64,000 nucleotides of DNA from an uncultured Microbulbifer sp. (lineage in GTDB: Bacteria; Pseudomonadota; Gammaproteobacteria; Pseudomonadales; Cellvibrionaceae), in the NCBI RefSeq assembly GCF_947498635.1, contig NZ_CANMKV010000014.1, positions 1 to 64,000 of the forward strand, read 5' to 3'. The position numbers and the translations under genes were made by a program. A model generated the notes under the pieces. The model was not told the DNA's origin. It ran no database searches and saw only the letters and a list, made by a program, of their open reading frames with translations. Positions 1 through 8,454 of the stretch are shown piece by piece; the first letter of the stretch is position 1; the number at the start of each line of letters is the position of its first letter.

Positions 1-311
1 TGTGGAAGCTTACTAGCCTACAGCCAGCTGACCTCTCTCGCTATTGCCAAGTGTGTCGGTTGTTATGGGAATCTAGGATGAAACACAACCTTAGAACCAA
101 ATAGAACAATACTGATCACTAAAACCATCACGCACTCTCGTCAAATTACTAACTTATTGATTTTTTAATATCTTTATCCCGTTACTCTCGCCTCTTTCAT
201 AAATATTGGCCACCATGATCGAAACCTCCAGTGGGCATTAGTCACCAATAAGGAGCATCTATAAAGGAAAGCCCAAACCAAGAACTGCTCAGAAACGAAA
301 AAAATATTTTT
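1..311. other. AT-rich non-coding stretch at window start
   Basis: No reading frame with a recognisable product covers these bases on either strand, and I see no tRNA-like or strong hairpin structure. The stretch is clearly AT-richer than the genes to its right. It ends in a run of A, TA and T just past the stop codon of the outer-membrane protein gene, which has no GC stem and so does not make a convincing terminator. The upstream neighbour is outside the window. Confidence 0.5.
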
Positions 312-1202
312 TTACCAGCGCCAAGTCACTGCTAAATAGGGCCCATGCTCAGTAATATCATAAGCAAAGCGCCCATCAGAGAGACGGCCGGAATAATCGA
401 TGCTGTAATACTGGTAGCCCAAGCGCAGTGAGGTGGTTTTCCAGGCGCGCCAGTCTAACCCTGCTAATACATTCCACTGCAAATCATCACCACCAGCTCC
501 GAAACCGCCGATTTCGGTACGCGCTCCCAGTGTCAGGCAGTCATTCAAGGCAAAACCCACACGGGTGCCAATAGTGGGTTCCCACCAGCTTTTGCGGCCG
601 CCCAGGCGATTTTGTACTTCCGGCATTCTGCCAATATCAATACCCACGCGGGCTTTCACTTCCTGCCTGAGGCGATTCCAGCGTACTCCCGCACCTATAT
701 CCCAAAAATAGCGACGGTCGCTTTCATTAAAATGCCCTTGCAGTACTCGGTAAACACCAAAGGCAGCAATCCACCCCTGGTGAACATCCACATTAACATC
801 GATATCAATATTTATATCCAACTGGGGATTTCTGGGGGGGGCAACAGTCGTCCCCTCATTTAAATTCAAGTGTACATAGTAGAGGTCGGAAACCAAGCCA
901 AAACGCCCTTTCCAGGCCTCCAGGCGAACAGAAAAAGCCGTATTAAGAAGCTCCAAGGTTTTCTTTAAATTCAGATCCACATCCACAGTGGTATCCGCCA
1001 CTGTGGCCTGCCCTTCGGTACGCAAGGGCAGGAAAATATAGGGGGTGGCCACAAAGCGCCAAACATCTGGCTGTGAAACAACCGCTGTATTTGCGAAGTT
1101 GTGTTCCGGTGTCGTTTGAGCCTCGGCCACACAGCCAATTAGTAGCGCTGCGAGTCCATTAAAGATTACTGCCGCTTTATTTGCCGCCAAGACCATCTCC
1201 AT
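312..1202 (-). CDS. putative outer-membrane beta-barrel protein
   Basis: 296 residues with an N-terminal hydrophobic segment that looks like a Sec signal peptide (about residues 8-28, ending ..VAEAQ). The mature part is rich in alternating polar and aromatic residues and ends in the aromatic strand VTWRW, as expected for an outer-membrane beta-barrel. A run of alternating D/N and V/I (DINIDIDVNVDV, about residues 128-139) marks a strand or loop. No specific family was recognised; it is probably a DUF-type OmpA/OmpW-like barrel of unknown cargo. It is a single gene, separated from lysS by a hairpin region. The start at 1202 has only a weak ribosome site; ATG at 1196 is an alternative. The barrel assignment is inference from composition. 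Confidence 0.6.
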   Translation of the reverse strand: MEMVLAANKAAVIFNGLAALLIGCVAEAQTTPEHNFANTAVVSQPDVWRFVATPYIFLPLRTEGQATVADTTVDVDLNLKKTLELLNTAFSVRLEAWKGRFGLVSDLYYVHLNLNEGTTVAPPRNPQLDINIDIDVNVDVHQGWIAAFGVYRVLQGHFNESDRRYFWDIGAGVRWNRLRQEVKARVGIDIGRMPEVQNRLGGRKSWWEPTIGTRVGFALNDCLTLGARTEIGGFGAGGDDLQWNVLAGLDWRAWKTTSLRLGYQYYSIDYSGRLSDGRFAYDITEHGPYLAVTWRW

Positions 1203-1289
1203 GTAATGGTTTTACCGAGGTTCAATCTCGATAAGCATCCATTAAGGATAGATAGCGCTCGCCTGAGGGAATTTACCGAAGGGAAACCG

Positions 1290-1337
1290 CCGCGCCGGAT
1301 GTGGCGCGGTGGCAGTGCGCACTGGGGACAGTGCGCA
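1290..1337 (-). terminator. tandem hairpins after lysS
   Basis: Two perfect stems lie within 80 bases downstream of lysS: TGCGCACTG with CAGTGCGCA (1316-1324 and 1329-1337, 4-base loop) and CCGCGCC with GGCGCGG (1290-1296 and 1303-1309). On the minus strand the second stem is followed by CGGTTTCCC, a poor U-tract, so termination may be weak or Rho-assisted. Confidence 0.55.
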
Positions 1338-1369
1338 GGGCTTACTTTGTCGCCCTATTTATCGTTCGC

Positions 1370-2854
1370 CTAGTCATTTGCTTCCGGGCGCATATGCGGG
1401 AACAGCAACACGTCGCGAATCGATGGGGAGTTGGTAAACAACATTACCAGACGGTCGATACCGATACCTTCACCGGCGGTGGGCGGTAGGCCGTACTCCA
1501 GCGCACGGATGTAGTCGGCATCAAAGTGCATGGCTTCATCATCACCCGCGTCTTTCTCGGCTACCTGAGCCTGGAAGCGCTCGGCCTGGTCTTCGGCGTC
1601 GTTCAGCTCGGAGAAGCCATTGGCAATCTCGCGGCCACCAACGAAGAACTCGAAGCGGTCGGTGACAAACGGATTGTTATCGTTGCGACGCGCCAGCGGA
1701 GACACCTCGGTGGGGTATTCCGTGATAAAGGTCGGCTGGTCGAGGCGGTGCTCTACGGTCTTCTCGAAAATCTCGATCTGAACCTTGCCCAGGCCCCAGC
1801 TTTCCTTCAGCGGGATATCCAGTTTTTCTGCCACGGCGCGAGCAGATTCGATCGTGTCAATATCGGCCGCAGTCAATTCCGGGTTGTAGTGCAGGATGGA
1901 GTCGAACACGGATAGGCGCGCGAACGGCTTGGAGAAGTCGTAACTGCTGTCCTGGTATTCCACAGTGGTGGAGCCTAGTACATCCTCACAGATACCGCGC
2001 AGCATCTTCTCGGTGAGATCCATCAGGTCGTTGTAGTCCGCGTACGCCTGGTAGAACTCGAGCATGGTGAACTCGGGGTTGTGGCGTGTGGACAAACCTT
2101 CGTTGCGGAAGTTGCGGTTGATCTCGTAAACCCGCTCAAAACCGCCGACCACCAGGCGCTTCAGGTACAGCTCGGGGGCGATGCGCAGATACATATCAAT
2201 ATCCAGCGCATTGTGGTGTGTCACAAAGGGACGTGCGCTGGCGCCGCCGGGAATCACCTGCAACATAGGCGTTTCCACTTCCATAAACTGCTGGCCATTC
2301 AGGAACTGACGGATGTACTCGACAATTTTGGAGCGCACGCGAAACACTTCACGCGCTTCCGGCGTTGCGATCAGATCTACGTAGCGTTGGCGGTAGCGCA
2401 GTTCCTGGTCGGCGATGCCATGGAATTTCTCTGGCAGCGGGCGCAGCGCTTTGGTCAGCAGGCTGTACTCTTCACAGTTGACGTAGAGATCACCCTTGCC
2501 AGACTTGTGCAGGGTGCCTTTTACGCCGACGATATCGCCAATATCCCAGGTGCCGAAGCGCTCTTTAATATCTTTTTGCGCAGCTTTGTCGGCGTAGAGC
2601 TGAATGCGATCCGAGACATCCTGAATCACCATGAAGGGGCCGCGTTTCGCCAGGATACGTCCCGCTACGCACGCCCGTTTACCCAGTTCTTCCAGCTCCT
2701 CTTTCTGTTTATCGCCGAACTCCGCTTGCAGGTCGGCAGCGAGGTTCTCGCGGCGAAAACTGTTGGGGAAAGCATTGCCCTTCTCGCGCAGAGCGGAAAG
2801 CTTGGTGCGGCGCTCGGCGATCAGTTTGTTTTCGTCTTGCTGGATATCAGTCAT
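1370..2854 (-). CDS. lysS: lysyl-tRNA synthetase, class II
   Basis: Charges tRNA-Lys with lysine using ATP in the cytoplasm. The 494-residue product has the class II layout: an N-terminal OB-fold anticodon-binding domain (about residues 60-145), then the catalytic domain with motif 1 around residues 185-203, motif 2 [15 protein letters not shown] at 249-266, and motif 3 GEGIGIDRL near the C-terminus. Length fits the family (about 500). It lies 83 bases downstream of prfB on the same strand, the usual prfB-lysS order, with a REP-like element in the gap. The region before the ATG at 2854 shows no strong Shine-Dalgarno sequence. Expression is presumably from the prfB transcript and ends at the hairpins at 1290-1337. 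Confidence 0.97.
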   Translation of the reverse strand: MTDIQQDENKLIAERRTKLSALREKGNAFPNSFRRENLAADLQAEFGDKQKEELEELGKRACVAGRILAKRGPFMVIQDVSDRIQLYADKAAQKDIKERFGTWDIGDIVGVKGTLHKSGKGDLYVNCEEYSLLTKALRPLPEKFHGIADQELRYRQRYVDLIATPEAREVFRVRSKIVEYIRQFLNGQQFMEVETPMLQVIPGGASARPFVTHHNALDIDMYLRIAPELYLKRLVVGGFERVYEINRNFRNEGLSTRHNPEFTMLEFYQAYADYNDLMDLTEKMLRGICEDVLGSTTVEYQDSSYDFSKPFARLSVFDSILHYNPELTAADIDTIESARAVAEKLDIPLKESWGLGKVQIEIFEKTVEHRLDQPTFITEYPTEVSPLARRNDNNPFVTDRFEFFVGGREIANGFSELNDAEDQAERFQAQVAEKDAGDDEAMHFDADYIRALEYGLPPTAGEGIGIDRLVMLFTNSPSIRDVLLFPHMRPEAND

Positions 2855-2883
2855 GGTGATCTATCAGTTTTGTGAGTGATATT

Positions 2884-2935
2884 GCCCCCCTCCCGTTGGT
2901 GAGAGGCGAGGGACGCGGTGAGGGTGGAGCCCCCG
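2884..2935. repeat. REP-like GC-rich intergenic element
   Basis: The gap between prfB and lysS holds a sequence of the type CCCTCCCG..GGTGAGAGGCGAGGG..GGTGAGGGT. If translated rightward it gives PLPLVRGEGRGEG, the peptide signature typical of short dispersed extragenic repeats misread as protein in many proteobacteria. Only one copy was noticed in this window, so the repeat status rests on resemblance, not on a local count. CCCTC/GAGGG complementarity could fold in the mRNA. Confidence 0.4.
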
Positions 2936-2937
2936 AA

Positions 2938-4033
2938 TCAGAGACCGGCTTTCAGGCTGGCTTCGATAAACTGGTCCAGGTCTCCATCCAGTACTGCCTG
3001 GCAGTTGCTGGTCTGGACATTGGTGCGCAGGTCCTTAATACGCTGGTCGTCCAACACGTAGGAGCGGATCTGGCTGCCCCAACCGATGTCAGCCTTGCTG
3101 TCTTCCATGGCCTGCTTTTCTGCATTGCGCTTGAGCATTTCCTGCTCGTACATTTTTGCACGCAGCATTTTCCAAGCTTTATCGCGGTTTTGGTGCTGGG
3201 AGCGCTCACTCTGGCACTGCACCACAATATTGGTTTCCAAGTGGGTCAAGCGCACCGCAGAGTCGGTTTTGTTTACGTGCTGACCACCGGCGCCAGAAGC
3301 GCGGTAGGTATCTTCACGCACCTGGGATTTGTCGATATCAATTTCAATATTGTCATCGATTTCCGGCGAAACAAATATCGAGCTGAAAGAGGTATGACGG
3401 CGGTTGCCGGAATCAAAGGGCGATTTGCGCACTAGGCGATGTACACCGGTCTCGGTGCGCAACCAGCCAAAAGCGTGGTCTCCAGCAAAATGTACGGTGG
3501 CACTCTTGATACCCGCGACTTCCCCGGCGGAAACCTCTTCCAGGGTTGTCTTAAAACCGTGGGCCTCACCCCAGCGCAGATACATGCGCAATATCATTTC
3601 CGCCCAGTCCTGAGCCTCGGTGCCACCAGAGCCCGCCTGGATATCCAGGTAGGCGTTATTCTCGTCATTTTCACCAGAGAACATACGACGGAATTCCAGC
3701 ACGCCCAGCTGCTGTTGCAGGTTTTCGATCTCGGCGGAAACCTCTTCCACAGAGTCCTCGTCGTTCTCCTCTACCGCCATCTCCAGCAGCTCGCGGCAAT
3801 CGGCAATACCCGAGTCGAGGTTTTCGATGGTGGTGACAACAGTTTCCAGGGAGGCGCGCTCGCGCCCTAATTCCTGCGCGCGATTGGGATCGTCCCAAAC
3901 GCTCGGCTCAGCCAGTTCCAGTTCGACCTCTGTTAGGCGTTCTTTCTTGTTGGCATAGTCAAAGATACCCCCTAAGAACGTCGGTGCGCTCTGCGAGGTC
4001 TTTTAATTGATTGAGGAGGGGATTGATTTCCAT
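2938..4033 (-). CDS. prfB: peptide chain release factor 2 (programmed +1 frameshift)
   Basis: RF2 reads UGA and UAA and triggers peptide release on the ribosome. The gene starts with ATG at 4033. The zero frame encodes 24 residues ([15 protein letters not shown]) and stops at an in-frame TGA at 3961-3959. After a +1 shift at CTT the frame continues DYANKKERL.. to the stop at 2938, giving 364 residues, the normal RF2 length. The shifted product has the RF2-specific anticodon-like tripeptide SPF (about residues 204-206) and the catalytic GGQ (about 249-251). Both parts are needed: the long downstream frame alone would lack the N-terminal 84 residues. It is followed by lysS. A -10-like TAGAAT with a GC-rich discriminator lies about 40 bases upstream of the start. 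Confidence 0.96.
3958..3973 (-). promoter_or_regulatory. prfB +1 frameshift signal
   Basis: On the minus strand the sequence reads AGGGGG TAT CTT TGA C. The internal Shine-Dalgarno-like AGGGGG (3973-3968), a 3-base spacer, the slippery CTT (3964-3962) and the weak stop TGA followed by C match the classic E. coli RF2 autoregulatory site exactly. Known logic: low RF2 leaves the ribosome pausing at UGA, favouring the shift that makes more RF2. Confidence 0.96.
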
Positions 4034-4070
4034 GAATTCTCAGTCTTCCGACAAAAATAAAGCGGCGCGT

Positions 4071-4076
4071 ATTCTA
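4071..4076 (-). promoter_or_regulatory. candidate prfB -10 box with GC-rich discriminator
   Basis: On the minus strand TAGAAT is followed directly by ACGCGCCGC, 38 bases before the prfB ATG. No good -35 was found at 17-18 bases spacing. The same -10 plus GC discriminator pattern recurs before rpsP, rpsB and the flavodoxin gene. Confidence 0.4.
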
Positions 4077-4131
4077 CCGCAGCGCGCAGGGGTACTGCCA
4101 GTCGGCCAACCAGCAGAAACCGGCGAAATTC

Positions 4132-4527
4132 TTATTCGCAAGGCTGGCCGGAAAGCTGCTCTAAAATCGCGCAGCGCGGGGAATCATCACCGGCACAGCT
4201 GTCTACAAAGGACGCCAGGGAAGCACGCATTTCCAGCATATCGCGCAACTGGGCTTCCAGCCTTGAGAGTTTTTCACGCACCAGCTGTTGGGTTACTCTA
4301 CTGCGCCGACCGGGGTTGTCGCGCAGCTCTAACAGGCTGCGCACCTCATCGACAGAGAAACCACTGGCACGGGCGCGCTGGATAAAGCGCAGAGCCTCTA
4401 GGTTCGCCTCGCTGTAATCGCGATAACCATTCGCCCGCCGCGCAGGAACCAGAAGCCCTGTCGATTCATAGTGGCGCAGCGCTTTGCTACTGAGGCCCGA
4501 CTGCTGCGCCGCCTGGGAAATATTCAT
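4132..4527 (-). CDS. cueR: MerR-family regulator, CueR-like
   Basis: 131 residues, beginning MNISQAAQQSGLSSKALRHYE, which is the MerR winged helix-turn-helix; a dimerisation helix covers about residues 75-108. The C-terminal loop has the sequence CAGDDSPRC, close to the Cys-x7-Cys loop of E. coli CueR (CPGDDSADC) that binds Cu(I). I therefore call it a copper/silver-sensing activator. The start at ATG 4527 is chosen over a TTG at 4533 because it matches the CueR N-terminus. It lies 48 bases downstream of a lipoprotein gene on the same strand. No copA-type ATPase or multicopper oxidase is near, so its targets must lie elsewhere or be the neighbouring genes. CadR-like or other metal specificity cannot be excluded. 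Confidence 0.8.
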   Translation of the reverse strand: MNISQAAQQSGLSSKALRHYESTGLLVPARRANGYRDYSEANLEALRFIQRARASGFSVDEVRSLLELRDNPGRRSRVTQQLVREKLSRLEAQLRDMLEMRASLASFVDSCAGDDSPRCAILEQLSGQPCE

Positions 4528-4575
4528 TGCCAATACTCACCCCATTTACTGCTTTTAGTGCCCGGCGGCCTCTCT

Positions 4576-5028
4576 TTAGGCGCTATTGTCCCGGCACTCG
4601 GAAAACTGATACTGCATCTGCTCCGCAGGGTCGTAACCCAGTTCCAATGCCGCATCCAGTGCATCCATGCTGACCAGGTGCAGCAGTATATCTCCAGTGG
4701 GAGCGCCGCATACCGCTGGATACATTCGGTCTGTGCGCACCCCGCAGCGAGATTCCTGCACCATTACGCCGTTCTCACGTAATTTAGCCAAGCTCTGTTG
4801 CAGGGTCACACCACCACCCTCGCACTGCTTGCGGCCGCTCTTGCGGTAAACCCAAACCAGCTCGCCCGGCCTGGGTGCTGGAGGACTCGATGCCACTTCA
4901 GGCTGGTTGGCACCCCGAGTATTTTCGGCCTGATTTTCCACTGCCTTTTCCTCCCTGGCTCCACCACAAGCCGCCATGGCCACTGCCAGAGTCAGCGTAA
5001 GCAGAGTGGACAACATCGTTTTCACCAT
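4576..5028 (-). CDS. putative lipoprotein of unknown function
   Basis: About 150 residues. The N-terminus MVKTMLSTLLTLTLAVAMAAC is a lipoprotein signal with lipobox AMAAC, so the protein is probably lipid-anchored in the envelope. A low-complexity linker (about residues 22-52) precedes a small domain with four further cysteines (KQC.., SRC.., AVC.., SEC..), suitable for two disulfides. The domain was not recognised. The ATG at 5028 is preceded at 6 bases by GGAGGA, deciding the start over an upstream TTG. It sits upstream of the cueR-like gene in the same direction, so the two may be co-transcribed; a link to metal stress is only conjecture. Confidence 0.65.
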   Translation of the reverse strand: MVKTMLSTLLTLTLAVAMAACGGAREEKAVENQAENTRGANQPEVASSPPAPRPGELVWVYRKSGRKQCEGGGVTLQQSLAKLRENGVMVQESRCGVRTDRMYPAVCGAPTGDILLHLVSMDALDAALELGYDPAEQMQYQFSECRDNSA

Positions 5029-5061
5029 CAAACGTCCTCCATAAAGCGATGGCCACCCAGC

Positions 5062-5682
5062 TCAGGACAAAGCCAACCAGGCTCCCACCAATAGCATCAA
5101 TGTACCGGAAATACGGTTTATCAGACGCACATTCTCCGCGCGCTCCAACAGGCGGCTGAGAGCCTGACCACCCCCAGCGTAAATCAGCAAACACAGGGTT
5201 TCCAGCAACAGTATGGTGACAATCAGCACCGAAAGTTGCGGTGCCAGTGGCTTGCCCTGGTTGATAAAGGGCGGTAATAGCGCAATGAAAAACGCCCACC
5301 CCTTGGGATTGGCCACAGCGGTAATAAATCCCTGCGCCACAAGCGCCTTTGCCGAGGGCCGGCCACGCCCTTTAGCCTCATCGAGTACTGCCAACTGACC
5401 CTGCGCGCGCCACATCTGTAAGCCAATCCAGATAAGGTAGGCCCCGCCGCAGTATTTGAACACCTGAAACACAGAGGGGTACTGCGACATCAGTACGGCG
5501 GCTCCAAGCACTGAAGCCAGTGCCACCAGGGCAACACCAGCCAGCTCACCGATCATCATCCACAATGTGTGGCGCACCCCCACAGTGATCCCCAAGCTAA
5601 GTGCCAACATCATGCACAGCCCCGGCGTGACCGAGGCAAAGAAACTGGCCGGGACAAAAAGCGCGAGTACCGATAAATCCAT
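5062..5682 (-). CDS. LysE/RhtB-family amino-acid exporter
   Basis: 206 residues with the six-helix pattern of the LysE/RhtB superfamily. The N-terminal helix LFVPASFFASVTPGLCMMLAL contains the family-typical TPG motif, followed by GITVGVRHTL and a central ..FKYCGGAYLIWIGLQMW segment that is characteristic of RhtB/ArgO-like proteins. These inner-membrane proteins export amino acids (homoserine, threonine, arginine or lysine) using the proton gradient. The substrate cannot be read from the sequence; a location near hom and thrC is suggestive but weak evidence. Eight bases separate it from the EamA transporter gene upstream on the same strand, so the two probably form one transcript. Confidence 0.85.
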   Translation of the reverse strand: MDLSVLALFVPASFFASVTPGLCMMLALSLGITVGVRHTLWMMIGELAGVALVALASVLGAAVLMSQYPSVFQVFKYCGGAYLIWIGLQMWRAQGQLAVLDEAKGRGRPSAKALVAQGFITAVANPKGWAFFIALLPPFINQGKPLAPQLSVLIVTILLLETLCLLIYAGGGQALSRLLERAENVRLINRISGTLMLLVGAWLALS

Positions 5683-5690
5683 AAGCTTTC

Positions 5691-6602
5691 CTAGTGGTGT
5701 GTACCGCTGTGATTTCCAAAGTGGCTGACCAGCATTCCAGCCAGCATCAGCCCACAGCCGACCAACTCGCGGGTATTCAATATTTCATTGAGAAACAACC
5801 AGCCCGCCGCCAGCGCAAACACCGCCTCCAGGCTCATAATTACAGTGGCATGGGAGGGTGCCGCATAGCGCTGAGCCAGTAACTGGAACGTAAACGCCAG
5901 CGCCGTAGAAAAAATCATCATGTAGGCAATGGGCCAAGCCGCATCTACAGCCGACTGAATTGTGGCCTGCTCAGTAAAGAGTGAGGCGAGGGCCGATAGC
6001 AGGCCGCACATCAGAAACTGTATACAGGCGAGGCGCAGCGCATCGTAACGCTTGACTAGGCGATCGGCGGAGAGCACCTGAATGGCGAACACAAAGGCAC
6101 TGGCAAACACCATCAGATCGCCTATTAGCTGTGACTCCTCACTAAAATCTGCGAGCGAATAGAGGCCAAATAAAGCCAGGCCAATACCCGCCCATGTCCA
6201 GCGGTTGGTTTTATGACCGAGGGACAACCCGATGACCGGTACCAATAACAGGTAAAAACCGGTAATAAATCCGGCGCGACCGGCAGTGGTATAAAGCAGA
6301 CTCACCTGCTGCAGTGCCGCGCCGAGAAACAACCAAAAACCGAGCAGGGCTCCGCCAGGCAAACAGGCTTTCCAACGGTGATTGACGTGCCCGCCATCCA
6401 CCTCAACGGGCTGAGCATCCCGCCGCGATGAGAGCCAGTAAACAATCGGCACCAAAATCAGACCACCGAGAATAAAGCGCCAGGCATTGAACGCCAGCGG
6501 CTCTATATCCGCCATGGCAATCTTTTGCGGTACGAAGGCGACACCCCAAAACAGCGCCGCCAATAACAGTAGGGTTTCCGCCTGTACTTGTTTGCGTTTC
6601 AC
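5691..6602 (-). CDS. EamA/DMT-family transporter
   Basis: 303 residues with ten predicted membrane helices arranged as two EamA repeats (about residues 10-145 and 155-295). It contains AALFWGVAFVPQKIA near the N-terminus and ..SLEAVFALAAGWLFLNE in the second repeat, both typical of drug/metabolite transporters of the RhaT/YdcZ-related superfamily. Members export amino acids or other metabolites across the inner membrane; substrate unknown. The start GTG 6602 is preferred over a TTG at 6617 because GGAAG lies at suitable distance and the extra residues are polar and unlike the family. It forms a likely two-gene transcript with the LysE-type exporter. Confidence 0.85.
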   Translation of the reverse strand: MKRKQVQAETLLLLAALFWGVAFVPQKIAMADIEPLAFNAWRFILGGLILVPIVYWLSSRRDAQPVEVDGGHVNHRWKACLPGGALLGFWLFLGAALQQVSLLYTTAGRAGFITGFYLLLVPVIGLSLGHKTNRWTWAGIGLALFGLYSLADFSEESQLIGDLMVFASAFVFAIQVLSADRLVKRYDALRLACIQFLMCGLLSALASLFTEQATIQSAVDAAWPIAYMMIFSTALAFTFQLLAQRYAAPSHATVIMSLEAVFALAAGWLFLNEILNTRELVGCGLMLAGMLVSHFGNHSGTHH

Positions 6603-6680
6603 GTCTTCAACTTCCAACCACTTTTTAAAAACCGGTGTACACAGGCTCCATGCGCTGCACAGCGGCCAACAAAGGTGTCC

Positions 6681-8408
6681 TTATACGGCTTCCAACAGGC
6701 TCACCATTAACTGCAGGGACTCGCGCCCACGAAACTCATTCACGTCCAGTTTAAAAGCCAGCCGCACTTTCTCGGCGGCCTGCGGCCACTGATCGGTGTC
6801 CACATTAAAGGCGATGGCATCGAGTGCCAGCTGGGGCGCCTGTGGTGGGGCCACTACCATTTTCAAATGGCGCTCGCCGACAATGCGCTGCTGCAGTAGC
6901 AGGAACTCCCCGTCGAAAATAGGCTCAGGAAACGCCTGCCCCCAGGGGGCGCAGGTGCGCAGCAGGGTAGCGGTGTGCAGGGTGTAATCCTGTACCTCCA
7001 GCTCGCCATCGGAATCGATCACCGCCTGCAGCTGGTTTTCATCGAGACGGCTGCGCACTACCCGCTCAAACTCGGCGCGGAAGGCATCGAGGTGTTGTGC
7101 GGGCAGGCTCAAGCCCGCCGCCATGGCGTGACCACCATACTTACTGATCAATTCGGGATTGGCCGCGGCCACATCGCTCAGTGCGTCGCGGATATGCAGG
7201 CCGGGTATGGAACGCGCGGAACCCTTTACCAGCCCGTTATCTCCCTCGGCAAAAGCAATCACCGGGCGGTGGAATTTTTCCTTGATGCGGCTGGCCAAGA
7301 TACCCACCACGCCCTGGTGCCAATTGGCATCGTAGAGACACAGGCCCCAGGGAATCTCCCCTTCGAGACTCAGGGTTTCCAGCGCCGCCAGTGCCTCCCG
7401 CTGCATGCCCTGCTCAATCGCCTTGCGATCCCGGTTGAGCATATCCAGCTCCCCCGCCAGTTCGCGAGCCTCGCCCGGGTCACGTGTCAGAAGGCAGCGA
7501 ATACCGGTGCCAATATCGTCCAGGCGCCCGGCCGCATTGATACGCGGTCCCAGGATAAAGCCGATGTCGGTGGTGGACAGTCGGCGCTGGTCGCGCCCGG
7601 CCACTTCAAGCAGCGCGGAGATGCCGGGGCGGCAGCGGCCGGAGCGAATGCGGGCGATCCCCTGATGCACCAGAATACGATTGTTGTGATCCAGGGGAAC
7701 CAGGTCCGCCACAGTGCCGAGGGCGACCAAATCGAGGTACTCGGCCATATTCGGTGGGGATATCCCACTTTGCTCAAACCAGCCACACTCCAGCAAGGCG
7801 CTGCGCAAGCGGCTGAGCAGATAGAAGATCACCCCGACACCGGCGAGATTCTTACTGGGAAAATCGCAGTTCGGCTGATTCGGATTGACGATCGCATCGG
7901 CATCCGGCAGCTCACTACCCGGTAGGTGGTGATCCGTCACTACCACGGTCATACCCGCCGTCTTGGCCGCGGTCACCCCGTCGATACTACTGATGCCGTT
8001 ATCCACGGTGATCAGCACATCCGGGCCACAGCCTTTGGCTACCTCGACAATTTCCGGTGTCAGGCCGTAGCCAAAATCAAAGCGATTGGGCACCAGGAAA
8101 TCCACTCCCGGCGCCCCCATGGCCCCCAGCGCCAGCACGGCGAGGGTGCTGCTGGTGGCGCCGTCGGCATCGAAGTCGCCGACAATCAAAATTTTCTGCT
8201 GCGCCCGGATGGCCTCCACCAGCAGAGCCACGGCCGTTTCCAAACCGCGCATAAGCTGGGGTTTCTGCAACTTGACGAGGCTGTGGTCCAGGGCCTCCTC
8301 GCTGACGATGCCACGCCCGAGTAACACTCTCTGCAAAATCTGTGGGGTTTCAGAAGTAAAACGGCCAGTGGAAAAATCCACTGGCCGTCGCTGAATTCTT
8401 GTAGTCAT
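6681..8408 (-). CDS. recJ: single-stranded-DNA-specific exonuclease RecJ
   Basis: 5'-3' exonuclease on single-stranded DNA, acting in RecF-pathway recombination, mismatch repair and base excision repair. The 575-residue protein matches E. coli RecJ length (577). The DHH phosphoesterase motifs are present: VGDFDADG (about 76-83), the signature TDHH (158-161) and downstream NPNQPNCDFPSKNLAGVG (about 175-192). The DHHA1 domain contains GLVKGSARSIPG, and a C-terminal OB-like domain follows. In relatives recJ lies close to prfB-lysS and downstream of dsbC; here exporters and the cueR region separate recJ from prfB. thrC lies 46 bases upstream on the same strand, so co-transcription with thrC is likely. 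Confidence 0.97.
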   Translation of the reverse strand: MTTRIQRRPVDFSTGRFTSETPQILQRVLLGRGIVSEEALDHSLVKLQKPQLMRGLETAVALLVEAIRAQQKILIVGDFDADGATSSTLAVLALGAMGAPGVDFLVPNRFDFGYGLTPEIVEVAKGCGPDVLITVDNGISSIDGVTAAKTAGMTVVVTDHHLPGSELPDADAIVNPNQPNCDFPSKNLAGVGVIFYLLSRLRSALLECGWFEQSGISPPNMAEYLDLVALGTVADLVPLDHNNRILVHQGIARIRSGRCRPGISALLEVAGRDQRRLSTTDIGFILGPRINAAGRLDDIGTGIRCLLTRDPGEARELAGELDMLNRDRKAIEQGMQREALAALETLSLEGEIPWGLCLYDANWHQGVVGILASRIKEKFHRPVIAFAEGDNGLVKGSARSIPGLHIRDALSDVAAANPELISKYGGHAMAAGLSLPAQHLDAFRAEFERVVRSRLDENQLQAVIDSDGELEVQDYTLHTATLLRTCAPWGQAFPEPIFDGEFLLLQQRIVGERHLKMVVAPPQAPQLALDAIAFNVDTDQWPQAAEKVRLAFKLDVNEFRGRESLQLMVSLLEAV

Positions 8409-8454
8409 GCTCTCTCAGCTATTTTTTATCCGGTGATCCAAGCCCCATCGGCGA

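Noticed and set aside
297-313. A-run/T-run after the outer-membrane protein gene as terminator
   Set aside because: There is no GC stem, only AT complementarity.
2081-2875. 264-residue open frame on the plus strand opposite lysS
   Set aside because: It lies fully antisense to a well-conserved gene, has no recognisable domain or ribosome site and results from the third-position GC bias of lysS.
2872-3435. 187-residue plus-strand frame beginning with PLPLVRGEGRGEG
   Set aside because: Its first part is the translation of the REP-like element and the rest is antisense to prfB.
5029-5061. Possible CueR operator before the lipoprotein gene
   Set aside because: The gap was inspected for an ACCTTCC..GGAAGGT type dyad with a long spacer; none was found.
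6975-7925. 316-residue open frame opposite recJ
   Set aside because: Antisense to recJ over its whole length; His/Gln-rich composition typical of shadow frames; no product recognised.
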